From: Ectobius pallidus
Taxonomy: Eukaryota > Arthropoda > Insecta > Blattodea > Ectobiidae
Direction: 5' to 3'
Assembly (NCBI GenBank): GCA_964059195.1
Contig: CAXKWD010000005.1
Coordinates: 41,059,825 to 41,123,824 of the forward strand
Length of the DNA: 64,000 nucleotides
The notes under the pieces were generated by a model, which worked only from the letters and a program-made list of their open reading frames with translations, was not told the DNA's origin and did not search any database. Each line of letters starts with the position of its first letter. Position 1 is the first letter of the stretch. The translations under genes and the position numbers were made by a program. Shown piece by piece: positions 44,620 to 57,398 of this stretch.

Positions 44620-45690
44620 GATGACATCTGCAGAGTTTTTCTTACGAACTCGGAATCGGTGAAAAGTAACTACTATTAATATCAGGGTCTTTCAGCACAT
44701 TTTCAAAAGATTTTAAATTACATATATTTCTGGAAATTAAACTGAATATAATGTAGGTAAGGTATGTAACATAATGTTGAATGGGATAGACTACTGCACA
44801 TGCTGTTTTCCCATTTTTATTTCCGGAGCCATCTGAGTAGATATGAAGGAAATCTGTATATTTTTCTACATAAGTCATCAAATAAATTATTTATTATTGG
44901 TAGTGTTTCGACCAACTGCTTTCTTTGGATATTTACCTAAATCTGAATTGATTTCTGGATGACTAATCCTCCAGTTCGGTATTCTCGTTGCAATTTATCT
45001 ACAGGAAGAAAAAAGAAATTCGAAATTTAGTTTTGTTAAAATATTGCTTTAATCTTACACACAGTGGGTAGACTGATTGCAAATGTCTTATCTTCGAAAA
45101 ATTGGATACGTATGGATACACTCTAGAATTTGGAAAGGCGGCTGTCTTTTGAGCATAATGCTTAACTGTTTTCTTCGGAGCTTAATGGTATTTTTCAACA
45201 AGTAAATTGGAAATGGGACTAGTTTTAAATGCAACAAAAGGTATTCTAAGACCTGAATTTTAACTGTATCAAGCAATTTCGATGTAATGGGTAGTAATAA
45301 ATTATATGCAGCAAGACATTGTGCACTGTACTTGTGCAACGTCAAAATATAATCACAAATCAACTGCGACAGGGACTTAACCAACTGAATTTTGAAGCAC
45401 GAAGTTTAGTGTTAATCAATAAACCGAGGTACCGATGACTTGTGTAAAACTATAATCTCTATAGAGTTTGTCATGAATTTAAAAGATAATTAACACATTC
45501 ATTTAACACTTTCATTTTATCGTCATAATAGTAATATCTCAACCAATAAATTATATTAAACAATTTACTGCGATTCCAACCCACTTCATTGATGAATTTA
45601 AAGTTAAAAGTGGGTTCACCTGCATAACTCTGCATCAATTTCAGTTTAGAATGGTTTAATAGACCATTCGTTTACAGACTGAAACAATAT
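44620..45690 (-). pseudogene. LINE remnant: RT C-terminus and RNase H
   Basis: The minus strand, reading down from about 45,690, has an SKFLGL-like SSVPRFID stretch, then KSLSQLICDYILTLHKYSAQ, KLLDTVKIQVLEYLLLHLK and IKLRRKQL, which follow the order LDTV...LR.CLGA..TSP...L.VE....L..RR..L of Jockey/I-type LINEs. FLHIYSDGSGNKNGKTACAV at 44,800-44,860 is the start of an RNase H domain (first catalytic Asp in YSDGS). The RNase H remainder is unreadable. It is heavily decayed. Family A copy 2 lies immediately beside it. Confidence 0.75.
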
Positions 45691-45699
45691 TGGATTAAA

Positions 45700-46885
45700 A
45701 TGCACGTTCTCTTGCGGTTTCACTAACGGTTGTTTTTTAAATTAAAAACAAAACTCTCGCTGATATTACGAATTTAACCAATAATGTCACGATAAAAACA
45801 CAGCACCACCACCACATCCCGGGCATTGCATTAGAGTGAGTATTTTACAGATGGGGTAACTAAATTTAGCACACTTCAAAACATACCAAGCATTCTTGCT
45901 CATTTATAACATGCTCCCGGGGAATTCGCTGGAATGACACAGGCACATTCATCTGCAATGGAAACTCGGTATTATTCACCAAAGTGTGTTGCAATGCTTA
46001 TTCAACGGGAGGGTATGCTTTCTTTTATTTTTAGTCTTCGCTGATTTCTGTTGTACCGGGAGTGACAGGTTTAACATTTTATCTGCACACTTCTCTCGCT
46101 GGTACTGTGAGTTTCATATCTCTCTCCACTACCCTTTCATCACCTTTCTACATGTGCATTTTTTATTATTTCTCTGTAATTAATCTGGTAAAAACATAAG
46201 TGAAATTAGCTGTTTTACCAAGCATCAATTACTTCTTCTTAAACTACATTATGCAATATTGACTAAAACTATTCCAGAAATACTGAATCTTTTTCCGATG
46301 TCTATGAAACAACTGGCTCGGTCCCTGGGGCTCCGCCACAATACCCGCAGTAGGTTTTCGGGAAAAGTTGTTCTTATGAACTGGTCCTTTATCGCACATA
46401 GAGTTCATGTATTTAGACTGTCGTACACTTACCTTGTAGCCAGAATAGGCCTAAATCTCAAGAAAAGGTCAGCACCGACATAAAAGTGTTTTTCGGGTAA
46501 AAACTTAAAGTGTTTACCTTTCTGGGATTTTCCCTTCGGCTACAAGGTGAAAGCTACAGCTTAAGTTTACCAGATTTCAGGTTTTTAGCAGATCTTGAAG
46601 TCAGTCAATGCTGAAGTCATTGAGGGAGTAAAATATCTTAAAGTTTTTCGGAGGTAAAAAATAAAATTAAAAATTCATCTTTCTGGAATTTTCCCGTCAG
46701 TTGTGGGCTAAACGCTGCAAATTTGCCAAAATGTATAAAGTTAATGTTAGTATGTGAGTGCGTGAGTCCAGTCAGTGCTTTATAGTTTTAAAGTTATAAT
46801 AGGGCAATTGTAACTTACTCTATAGTTAAAAGAAAAAAAAAACACTGCCTAATTTTGAATTTATTGCAACAAATAATAATTTTTG
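45700..46885. other. AT-rich stretch, no gene recognised
   Basis: No gene supported. Between 46,500 and 46,740 two diverged copies of a CTTTCTGG(G/A)ATTTTCCC block suggest an old local duplication. Confidence 0.4.
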
Positions 46886-47040
46886 TCGTGACCGAGATGC
46901 TAGATGAACTCGCATTCGGAGGTATCAGATTCAAGCCCGTTTCCGGGCAATTTCTCTTGGGAGTTTTTCGTGGTTTCTCCGGGAGCACGTTCTTAATGGG
47001 GAAGAATTAGGTAAGTGTTAGGCATGACGCTATAAAAAAA
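46886..47040 (+). repeat. Degenerate tRNA-derived SINE
   Basis: GTGACCGAGATGCTAGATGA followed by CAGATTCAAGCCCG looks like an A-box and B-box pair. The body words GGGAGTTTTTCGTGGTTTCT and AATGGGGAAGAATTAGGTAA are typical of arthropod SINE bodies that I have seen in this context. TSDs not found. Confidence 0.5.
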
Positions 47041-47372
47041 CCAAATTATGTGGAGTAATTGTGCATATCCAAACTTCTATTGCAGTATACATCTTTTTAA
47101 CTTAGTTTTATTTAGACACGTATTAACTCAGAGCTTGTATCACCTTCTAGGTTCTGTGGGTGAACCAGTAGGCCAGTAAGTTGATTATCCTGTGCATAAG
47201 ATTTATTTTTTGGTGTGTTATGGTTTCTGTCGATTTGTAAATATCCAAATCGGCATTAGCCTTGGCGACTGGGGAATCCATGGGGGAAAAAATTATTAAC
47301 CTATTTAAGCTAAGCTAAAGTCAGAACAGAATAACACACGAACAGGCTTGTAGCGAATAGAATTCTTTTAAT

Positions 47373-47676
47373 GAAAGTCAAGTTTTCCCTATACAGGCCA
47401 TGGAGGCCCAGAGGGGTCCAGGAGGTTGAAGCTTCCAGATTTCAGACATTCAGGACGTAAAGGTGGTAAGGTTGTCAGCCTTACGCACCGACCACCTTTA
47501 CCCCCAGGATTGCTCCTGGTACTCACTTCTGTTAGAGGCTGAGTCGACCCCAAGGCCATAGTGCCACGAGAAGGATTAGGCCAGTTGAAAAACTCCAACG
47601 ACCTCATCGGGTATCGAACCCGCGATCTTCCGGTTTGTAGCGCAGTGCCTCAACCACTACGCTACTTCGTACCCCG
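47373..47676 (-). repeat. tRNA-derived SINE with TSD, 304 bp
   Basis: The minus strand starts GCGGGGTACGAAGTAGCGTA with A-box TAGCGTAGTGGTTGAGG (47,648-47,664) and B box GGGTTCGATACCC (47,609-47,622). The body holds GGCTGAGTCGACCCCAAGGC (inverted on plus) and an internal hairpin from GTAAAGGTGG / CCACCTTTAC. CTTTTAAT flanks both ends (47,365-47,372 and 47,677-47,684). It looks structurally complete and relatively young. Confidence 0.88.
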
Positions 47677-47684
47677 CTTTTAAT

Positions 47685-50600
47685 CAATGCACACTTACAA
47701 CATTTCAGTTTCCAAACAAGTTATGTTGTATAAAATAATGTTCTTTATCTTGTTCACTGGCTGCATTAAGATATGCGATGAAGTATTAATAACTCCATAT
47801 TGATACCTCCACGTGTCGAGGAAAGAGCTTACGTTTTATCAGATAAAATTGCATGCTTGAGCCCCTAACAAGCATATTGTGATCGTGATTGGTCGATATT
47901 CGAAGCACTGCTAAACGTGTATCAAATAAACGTCGTATGAATGGAATAGTCCGATTAAAATCCCTTCCTTGCAGGTATATGATAGACAAAAGTGACTGGT
48001 CGATACCCGAGACACAGTTATAGGTCATTGGTTAATACAAAATTCGTGGCGTTTGAACTGAATAGTGAGTGCAAACTGTTAAAGTAATTACCTAGCACCA
48101 TGGGATTTCTGAACATTTCTTTTTGATCGTCTGTTTGTTACACTTTCGTTGCACCATTTCTATCAAATGAACGGGGATGCAAGGCGCAAGAATAAGAAGA
48201 TTATCCTTACCACTACCGGTGGTGGCTACACTGCTCATCTCCAACTGATAGAAGCTGTTCCATTTTAGTTGAAACATGACCTGGAAATCTTGCGCCAAGA
48301 GAGGGAGGGAGGATTTACTTTAGTACCTAGTCTCTTTGTCATACTACAGCCCCCTAGACATATTCTTGCACACAGAAAAACTATGGTTTAATAAATCAAC
48401 AGTCCCACACCAAAAATTAATCACTTTTCTCTATTGCGCATCAAAGGCGCATGGAGCGTTTTTTAGCTTCCTTCATCAGGACGATTTCTGAAAGTAGTGT
48501 GGCATTACTGTTTTAATATAGTTATTCGTGATGACTCTTTTGTTAAACTTTCCGCGAATATGTAGTTTTTCATTTCTTCTTTCAAACTGTTTTGTTTCAA
48601 TAAATATTTTTACTAAAACGTTTAATTGAAATGCGTTGAATGGCCTATTTTGATGCACCAAGGGAGATTTGAAATAAATTATAGTCATAACGACAAGAAC
48701 TAAAAAATTATGACTTTCATAAATGAAAAATAAATTAATAATTATTAATCAATATTGCAAGATTCATTACTTCCATGGATAGTTAAAAGCCAACAGCCAA
48801 GGTATCTAACATAGTAAGTGCACTAGAAAATTCCACAATTTATATCATAATATATAGACTAACCTTTATTATGATAGCATCAGAATAGTTATAGAAAAAG
48901 GGATAACGGAAAAATTATTTCCATCGATTCACTATACTAAGGCAATCGTTGGGTTGTATACTTCAACATGTTTCTATTCTTAAAATATAATTCTCAAATT
49001 AATATTGTGATATATTCGGTCAGGTAACTCTACAAATACTTTTCATTGGATTTGTTCTTAATTGACTCAGTTTTCGTATAGATTAAGGGACCTTTACAAC
49101 AGAAATAATAAAAACCATAAACAGATTTTGTAATCTTCTTTTAATAAACATCTCTTAATACGACAGTGTACGAGCTAATTTAATTACTTAGCTATTATGT
49201 GCAGTTTTATTTGGCATTTGTTAAATAGAGGAAAATGTGAAAGCTTTGCAGAAATTTCCTAGTATATTTATAATTTAAATTTCATCTCACTTGCAGAAAT
49301 TACTAAGAGGAATTTGGTTTGAAAAGATATTCCATCTTTAATAATATCATCCTTGTTTTACTAATAATGCTGTTATATTCCTCACTGAATTAATTACAAA
49401 CCTTGTTTACTATGCACCGGCATGTGAACTGCCAACCTCAGGGATACAAGACTACGAGCTGTAACTCAATAAGCTGAACTCCTGCATACGCTATGAACTT
49501 TGATCCTACAAGGTATGGGGCTAGGTAATCCATACACACACGTTCTGGCTGTTAATACCCGGGAGACAAGGAGCGGTTGGTAATACAAATAAATAAGAAA
49601 AGAAAGAAACATCCTCTGGTTAACCTCTGTTGCCGTATCGGTTAGGGTAGAAGAGGATAGCACAGGATAAGATAATATAGTTATGTTGTGGAGCAGAGGG
49701 TGGAACGCATTGAGGTCACTTCGTTCGCTAGATGCTTTGACATTGACAGCTTACATATTGATGAGAGGATATGTCGGTGTCGGGCGGAGGAAATAGAGTT
49801 CCTGCAATTGCGTATTTTATTATACGATATATTCTAATGTCACGTGATTGAATACGGTACATGGAATAACGTCTTGTTCCGCTAAAAGTTTTTACGTCTT
49901 GTTCCGCGAAAACGTTTTTGCCAGCGTAATTTGATACGGCACAATAAATTCAAGAAATGAAATGGGGAATGTGCTTCAGATCGCCAAATTTGCAGGTTTA
50001 TAAGACGGTTTATCGGCGGATAAGATAATGAATCACCTTAATATAGGAAGAAATATCCACCAACGAGGCTTCGTGAATTCCAGACTGGATTCAAACCAGT
50101 AAACTAATCAGAAATGGTGATTCGATTGAAGAAAATGGATCTATAAACGCTAGCCAAATGACTTACAATGGCTACATTACATAATATACCACCAAGAATT
50201 ACAAGAAAGTAATGATTTTCTGTTACAGTAACACTTAAAATAACAATTAAACTGTTCAAGCAGGTTATGGACTATTTTTATCCTATCAATCGCCGGCTCA
50301 ATAATGAACTCATAGATAAAGGTTCATATCAAAACGAAAAGTCTTCTGTTTTTATCATTATTTTCTTACCGTATAGCTTCACACTAGTGTAAAAAAAATG
50401 GCGTGATTCACATAACCTGCTCTGTCAAATTAATATTTTGGCATTTCGTATAATATATTATATGGTATTCTCTTCATGTAAATTTGTTGTGAAAATGAAA
50501 AAGAATGTCCTTACCACATTGCATCGCCGAATGCTTATTTGTGCCCGAAGGAGCATTATCCTATTGCCAAGTTGACACGGGATACCTTACAATTTTTTTA

Positions 50601-50849
50601 AAAGAAAGTGATTTAACTTACAAAACACAAATAAAGTCTGATTAATGAACTCACATAACTATCTTTATCCTAAGTATGGGCAATAACCTTTCTCACTTCA
50701 AATTCTGATATAGACTAAAAGGCCGTATTGCAAAGAACATGTATTCAGCTGTTTCAACCTGATGCAGAGATTTATTGTTCGCCAGGCAAGACACGGTCTC
50801 TACAAACTGAGGGTGGCTTACAACTACCCTTTAGATAACTTTTTAGAAC
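47685..50849. other. AT-rich stretch, no gene recognised
   Basis: No gene, RNA or bounded mobile element supported. Short frames (47,786-48,298, 48,476-48,688, 49,466-49,663) show no recognisable domain. Confidence 0.4.
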
Positions 50850-51740
50850 AATGTTTCAATTAGAAGTTTTAGCTTTTAGTACATACACCTCATGTAAACA
50901 ATTGAAACAAAATCGTTAGAACCGTTTTCGAGAAAATCGAAATTCTCTTAAGGCATATATACATTGTACACCCAAGAAACCGAGAGACTTATGAAAAATT
51001 TCAATTTTTGAAAACGAAGTAGTTAAATAGACAGTTATTTTCTCTTTAATTTTATACATCAGTTTTTAAATTCTGACGGTTAGGTTCCTAGTTGCTAGTT
51101 GCTAAGAAGCTGAAATTTTTCATGCCCCTTACCTAGCTATCAAATTTCAGTATTTTTATTCTTGCCCCTCTGCTAGAAGTTCCAATTTTGACTATTAGTT
51201 GTAGCTAACAGGTCTATATTAGTAAGTAAGTGGAGTCATGCTGAGGTAAGAATGAAATGATTGAACTTCTTATTTTCTCTTTTATTCCTACATGTGTTTT
51301 CCACGGTTTTCTATACAAGTTTTGCTTTTTTATCAATTTCCCACAAGTGTAGAATCGCTTGGTATTCAGTTATTTCAAACATCAATCCTCTTGCATAAAT
51401 AAAAAACACAGACTTCTACTGTTCTTAATAATAAATTTCGTACCTAAATGTGTACAAATACATTATTGTAAAGTAGCATTATAAGAGAAATGTGTCGCCA
51501 ATCGTCCTGTCACTTCCCCAGAAAGTACCTAACCCAAATACAAAATGTTGTTTTCATAGTTCTGGAGCTAGGCTGTTCACAGACACACAGATATACACAT
51601 ACAGACAAACAGATACACACAGGTACACACAGACACATACAGACCTGTTTCTCAAAATAGCCTTTTTGGATTCAGGGGACGTCAAGACGTGTATTTATAA
51701 TAAAAATTCAACTTCGAGTTTCTGGGTTGCAACGAAACAG
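50850..51740. repeat. Unclassified interspersed repeat X, copy 2
   Basis: Longer relative of 30,290-30,800. It shares AAGTTTTAG, AAACAAAATCGTTAGAA, TAAAGTAGCATTA, ACAGACACACA runs and TGTTTCTCAAAATAG in the same order. About 500 bp (50,945-51,440) are absent from copy 1. The short AC-rich tract at 51,575-51,640 is expanded here. No protein could be read. Confidence 0.7.
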
Positions 51741-52259
51741 TGAATTGTTGTTAGATGCGACATGTGGTAGTCTAGATAGTTAGTAAGGATGAATAGGGTC
51801 GTAGGGTATCTGAGGGTAGTTTACTATAAATGTGCTCAGAGAAGAGACAATGAAGGTCATGAAGAATTTTAAAGCCACATTACCTTCGTTGTTGTAAATT
51901 CTTCAGCCTTCTCTTTCTCTCGGGCGTGCTTTGGGTTGCAGTAGTCTTGTTCCCTGCAATGTTAGATATTTGCACAGGGAAACATACACAAATAACTGCA
52001 GGTGTAGATTTGGTTGAATGGCAGTTTATTCACAAGTCCAGATTTGTGAATGATGTTACAGCGCACATGATGTTTTCTTAGATAGATGATCACAGTAAGT
52101 ATAGGTTTCCACCTTAATAATCCAGCGGTTAGTTGCGGACACACATACATAACACCCATATCAAGGTATATTATAATTTCTACATGAAGTAGTGCAGTAT
52201 ACTTCCTAACAAATCAGCCATGTCGTTACTAATCAAAAGTACGAACTCTCCGACCGCTT

Positions 52260-53243
52260 CGGAATTAGCAAGATCGAATTTTAAGAGTTTTAGCAAGCGA
52301 CTTGAAGCAAGTGGGACTATCGTCTTTACTTTTTAATTTTGCTTTGGAATATGTCATTAGGAAAGTTAAGGAAACCAAGGAAATGGCAGGGACCCGATTT
52401 TAGCGTATGCAGATGACGTTTGCTTGTTAGGAGATGACATAAACTCAATCGAGAGAAAAGCAGAAAGTTATTCGATGCCTGCAGAAATGTTGGATTGGAA
52501 ATTAATAAAGAAAAAGCTAAGTCTATGGTTATGGGACGTCAAAATAATGCTCTACAAAGTATTAGAATAGCCGGTAAATCGTTCGAACAAGTGGAAAAAT
52601 TCAAATACCTGGGAGCAATAAATACAGACACAGATGCTTGTTTTTATGCAGTTCAGAAACTCTTATCTTCTCTCTTCTGTCCAGAAATAAAAATAAAATA
52701 AAAATTTATAAAACTATTATCCTGCCGGTTGTATTATATGGATGTGAGACATGGCCGCTTACTGATCAGAAAGAACATAATCTGAGAGTGTTCGAAAACA
52801 GGGTGTTTAGGAAAATATTTGGACCTAAGAGAGATGAAAATGGGACTGGAGAATACTGCATAACGACGAGCTTCATGACCTGTACTCTTCACCGGATATA
52901 GTAAGGGTAATTAAATCACGGAGGAAAAAATGGGCTGGTCATGTTGCACGCATGGGGGAGGAAAGACATATCTCAAAAGTATTGACTGGGAGACTCGAAG
53001 GGAAGAGACCACGTGGAAGACCTATACGTAGGTGGGGGACAATATTAGGATAGATTTAAGGGAAATAGGATTTGCAAAAAGATGATTGGATAGAGTGAGC
53101 ACAGAATAGGGTTGAATGGCGGCCTCAGGTAAGCGCAGCAATGGACCTTCGCGTTTCATAAAATAGACAGTATTCCTTTAGCTTTCTGCCATTGAGTGAG
53201 TGAGTGAGTGAGTGAGTAAATAAGTAAATAAGTAAGTAAGTAT
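52260..53243 (+). mobile_element. RTE-like non-LTR retrotransposon, 5'-truncated
   Basis: Coding words in family order across frames: SSLLFNFALEYVIRKVKET-like (about 52,310-52,375), LAYADDVCLLGDDINSIE (52,397-52,455, catalytic YADD intact), VGLEINKEKAKSMVMGRQNN, FKYLGAINTDTDAC, IYKTIILPVVLYGCETWPLT, RVFENRVFRKIFGPKRDE, KKWAGHVARMGEER and EGKRPRGRPIRRW. These are typical of the RTE/BovB-like LINEs that abound in arthropods. The 3' end has a (GAGT)n(TAAG)n tail (53,190-53,243), the short tandem tail expected for RTE. Several frameshifts inactivate it. The endonuclease is missing. Confidence 0.9.
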
Positions 53244-53395
53244 GAAGTACATTTGTATAATTAAATTTAGTTTTACGCCTGAGCGATAATTGCTTGTATA
53301 GTTCTATTGAAGACTTAGATAAGTGTCACAGTTTGTCGCCAGAAACTGGGGATGGTCTGGAAGTTATGCTATTACAGTATTCATTTTATATTGTA

Positions 53396-54482
53396 CTAGC
53401 TTAAAAGGCCCGGCGTCGCTCGGGTTTTGTATTTTGTTAATGCGAAAATAACTTATGAAGGACTTTCGATTTTCAAACTCTAGGTCTTTAAGGTCTTTAT
53501 ATAGGTATTAAGAATTTGAAATGGGGAAGAACGACTTATCACACACAAACTATTCCCTCAGAAAACGCTAGATAGGCTATAGCTTATTATAGCTTATAGC
53601 AGATCCCCACGGCTTCTCCCAAGATAATTAATTGAAAGATTAACAATTAAGAGCAAAATAATTAAAGTATTATATTTATTAACACTTTGCACGCGAAACA
53701 TTCATAGGTGTAAACTAAACATTTGATAGACCTAATTAATGAAACAGCTATAAATCCGGCTTTGAAGTGAATTTCACGATTAGAAAATAAATGGAAAAAT
53801 ACAGTATTCGAAAGATTATGAGAATTGAAATCGATTAAACTCACGATAAAAAAAGTGCGTAAATGTATTTGACAGACAGACATAGTACATTAGTTTATAT
53901 TTATATAGGTGAAGAATGGAATAAGCCTACTGAGGCCGTGATTTCTATATTCATTTGTCCAGACTTATAATTCCGTTACATTTCAGGCAGATTTAACGAC
54001 CCTACATAAGATATTTTAATTACGATTACATATAAAAACGTTGTAGCCAGGACCCCGAACTAAGCAACTTCCCCGGAATTTTCTGTAAACTATATTCCAT
54101 GTCAAATAAAATATGTTTAACATTACCTTATCGACATCTATAGCTTTTATAATAACCTGAGATATCCATTGCCTTCCATAGCGATCGCGACGATATTATT
54201 TCCAAGGTATGACAATAATAGACAAAGCCTTCTGCAATTGATTTGACAACTGAAATGAATAACTCAAACCTGATGCTTCGAAAGCGCAAAAAATGCACGT
54301 TTTCTTGCCGTTTTTCACTCATAACTCGCGAACGAAGGCTAAAATTAAAAATGTAGTATGACAGAAACCTTCCCGGGAATGTACCCAACAACTTCCCAAA
54401 GTTTCATGGCGATCGAATGAATGGTGTAGTAATGCATAAAGGACACACACACACACATACATTCATTTTTATATATATAGAT
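53396..54482 (+). repeat. ACTAGCT...TATATATAGAT interspersed repeat, longest copy
   Basis: It begins ACTAGCTTAAAAGGCCCGGC then GTCGCTCGGG, and ends CATTCATTTTTATATATATA then GAT after a (CA)n run. This end structure (GGCGTYGCTCGGG start, TATATATAGAT finish) is a common non-coding repeat of animal genomes. Related decayed copies lie at 1376-2110 and 23,140-23,900. No coding region. The class is not certain. Confidence 0.65.
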
Positions 54483-54562
54483 TAATGGGATGTATTGTTG
54501 ATTAGATGTATTATTATAAAGGGGGAATGCGCTTCCAGCTACAGGGTCGAATTCAGTACTTA

Positions 54563-55327
54563 AGCTATGGTTTGTCTACATCGTTCATCGCCGGCGATCA
54601 CCGCCATGGTCAGCGATCATCGTCGTAGGGGTGGTTTCTTTACGGGCGATCATCGTCCATGATACTGTTGCTATCCACAGTTGTAGTTGGCCATGTCAAA
54701 CAGCTCGATGTGGTGAGGGACATGGAATTTGGAAATTTGTTAGCATTCATAACCTCAACATAGCCTATAATATTATACTCACTCAAGATAAAACGCTGAC
54801 AAGAACAAAGGAAAGTCACTTTTGATGAACTAAATGTTGAATGGTTCAATGAATAACAAAATAATAAAACCGGTAATAATATATCGAAAATACATTTACT
54901 AATAAATGAGCTGGTAATTTTACTGTACGTTACATAATATGTAATTACAGATAATAGTGTTTTCTAACAATTTATCTACCATTTGCAACATATTTTCTTT
55001 TGTGTAGCTATCTTTATGGTCATTTAAGCTCATATCATATAGGGCAATGTGTTTAGACACGAAATCTATAACATTTCGTCTGCAACTAATGATAGTACTT
55101 TGTGCAAAATGGCTGTCTTTTGCTTTTCTTGACCTACTATATGCATGATAATCTGCGGCGTTCATCGCCCTGAATTTGCCTCAGAAGCAACTGCCGGCGA
55201 TCACCGCCGACCCCCGGCGGTCATCGCCGGCGTTCATCGTCGTAGACAAACCGGGTACATTGATTTGCATGGAGAGCAATAGGCAGCGGTGATCGCTGGC
55301 GATGAACGCCGTAGACAAACCATAGCT
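54563..55327. mobile_element. PIF/Harbinger-like element with TTA TSD, 765 bp
   Basis: The termini AGCTATGGTTTGTCTAC are perfect 17-bp inverted repeats that continue imperfectly for about 45 bp. TTA flanks both sides (54,560-54,562 and 55,328-55,330), the 3-bp TWA duplication typical of PIF/Harbinger. Both ends carry repeats of CGCCGGCGATCACCGCC and its inverse (54,585-54,660 and 55,165-55,310), far richer in GC than the surroundings. A second inner copy of GTAGACAAACC lies at 55,240. The interior holds a MADF-like frame on the minus strand. The DDE transposase is absent. Confidence 0.85.
54920..55165 (-). pseudogene. MADF-domain-like fragment in the Harbinger-like element
   Basis: An open frame of 81 codons. 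The stretch RNVIDFVSKHIALYDMSLND then HKDSYTKENMLQMVDKLL fits the MADF/Myb-SANT-like pattern (hydrophobic I..V..h..LYD.s...yKD.......).  PIF/Harbinger elements encode a second DNA-binding protein of this class besides the transposase, so the location agrees. The central Trp usual in MADF is replaced by Met, and the second half of the domain is missing. It is probably a non-functional remnant; chance similarity is possible. Confidence 0.5.
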
Positions 55328-55554
55328 TTATACAACCTATGGCAAAGGTAGACGAAATAATAAAATTAGGTAAACTGATATAACAAAGTGCCAGTATGTT
55401 TTTGTTGAATCAATTATAATTGCAATTATGATATGCAGAAAATAAGTTTTTCTAATCAATTAAAATTGACCAGCGTCAGCAGAACTACAGATTTGTGATA
55501 CCTTGACAATCGCGCACTCACATAAAAATAAAAAAGTCATGTCAAATCGGCCGG

Positions 55555-55625
55555 CTCCGGGATTTGATTTGGGGACCTCCAGAATACGAGACCATGGCGT
55601 TACCATTTGGCCAACTCAGTCAGTT
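55555..55625 (-). repeat. Degenerate tRNA-like SINE head
   Basis: The minus strand reads GAGTTGGCCAAATGGTAACG (A-box-like) and CCCCAAATCAAATCCCGGAG (B-box-like). It is followed by GCCGGCC. The stem pairing is partly lost. Confidence 0.45.
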
Positions 55626-55726
55626 TGACAATGTCGTTTGATAAGCATATGTGAATGAATAGTGTTAACTGTCAAATTATACCGGTAGACAAAAATTAAA
55701 AAAACATGTGACTTTTAATTAGTCGT

Positions 55727-56060
55727 TACTCTGGTACCGGTTAACCGATTAGGTCCAAAATTAAGAGGCTTCTTTCCATGGACGTTATAAATGCCTATAT
55801 CAAATTTCTTGAAAATCCGATAAACCATATTTGAGTTATGGGGCCTTTTGTTATATAATACCATAAAATGCCCTAAATTGGGCATTATTCCGGTACCGGC
55901 CAACCGATTTGGTCCAATATTAATAATCGTCTTCCGATGGACATTATAAATGTGTATACCAAGTTTCATGAAAATCCGATAAAGCGCGTTTGAGTTATGG
56001 CACGTACAGACACACAGACAGACAGACAGACGGGCGGACAGACGGACAGACATTTTTCGT
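55727..56060. repeat. Diverged tandem duplication ending in (ACAG)n
   Basis: A block of about 130 bp with GGTACCGGTTAACCGATTAG, GGACGTTATAAATG and GAAAATCCGATAAA (55,730-55,862) repeats in diverged form at 55,890-56,000 with TGGACATTATAAATG and TTTGAGTTATGGC. It ends in CACAGACAGACAGACAGACG-type repeats to about 56,050. AAGTTTCATGAAAATCCG followed by an ACAGACAG tail is typical of a common arthropod non-coding repeat. The long minus-strand open frame across it (55,715-56,164) is repeat-derived, not a gene. Confidence 0.7.
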
Positions 56061-57188
56061 CCCCCACACACAATCTCATGAAGTACCATACTGGCACTTA
56101 ATAATGTGTCACCTTGTAAGATATAACGTATCGGTAACTGACGCATGCTCAGACCATCAGTCACATGGCATGTAGTGGTTACAGTAACTCAAAGTAAGCT
56201 GGGCAAAACTTTATCAAGTCAATTAACAAACTCCTTTTCTAAATACCTCATTGGTTCGTATTGCCGAGTGGTTACTAGATGAACTTTTCTTACATCCTCT
56301 CATTGCTGTCCCGGACAACTTACCTGCCCCTGCAAAATTGAATTCGCCGAGTGGTCAAATAAAAGACAAAAGGGTATAGACACCGAAAGTGGGGAAAGGA
56401 TCCGCTTACGGTCTTCCAGCCACACGATATCATTAGCCTATAGCTGTGATCGCAATAAGACGATTATGAATTAACATTCATCACTGTATTACTAATGATG
56501 GACGATAATTAGATGTTACGAGAAAAGGTAAAATATTAGTATGGAAAGTGTTGGAGAATTAAATTCGGGAAATTGAAGAACCAAGAGAAACACCCAAATA
56601 CGACTCTAGCCTTAAAAAAATTCGAACTCAGTACTCTCATCACCATAATCCCGCGAGCTGGCGAAGACTTTGACAACAGTTTGGGGTGATCAACTGTTTT
56701 CGGTGTATCCAAAAGAGACCTTTCTCCATTTTCGTTAATTTTCTTAATTTTGTCTTTAAGTACTTTTCTTACACCACAGACAGTATTTTTGTCTCTTTGA
56801 ACTGCATGGAAATCGCAAAAATAAACTTGTAGATGTATGAATTAATTACCTGTTCTTCGTATGGGTACACTAAATCACTCAAACTAGTACACTGAAACTG
56901 GGTACATTTAATCCAAAGGAAATATCCTTCTAATGCATTTTATATCCAGTTAGTGGTACCCTAAAATTTATAACCGACATCCTGCATTTCCTAATTTCAG
57001 AACAGACTTTAAAGGCTTCGACACAACCCTAGTTTATATACATTTATCACGTTGTATATAATAACTTAAGCACATATTTGTTTTATAGTAACTTATTTTC
57101 GAGTGGACGTCATATTCTGTAGGCAATTACTTTGCGACTAATATTGTCTTATACTTTCTGGGTCCTATATATGTGTTTGAATTTTAAC
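56061..57188. other. AT-rich stretch, no gene recognised
   Basis: No gene supported. TTGCCGAGTGGTTACTAGAT at 56,262 resembles a tRNA A box but no B box follows. Confidence 0.4.
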
Positions 57189-57398
57189 TAGACTGCGTTC
57201 CACGTAAGAGTTAGCCAATCATGCGGGCTTCTGCGTCGTTGTGGCCACAGCGCTCACACCCGAGTGAGCGGGTGAAATATCTACTGGCGTAACGATTCAG
57301 GTTCTCATAATGAATATCACATGTGATTTATCTGGCAACGATGGCACGTGTCATTGAACTGCCGCGAGTTTGGCTCAGTGTATCAACAATGCAATCAG

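Noticed and set aside
55715..56164. 149-codon minus-strand open frame, rich in Cys/Val/Arg
   Set aside because: It runs across the diverged tandem repeat and the ACAG microsatellite, so its length reflects repeat composition.
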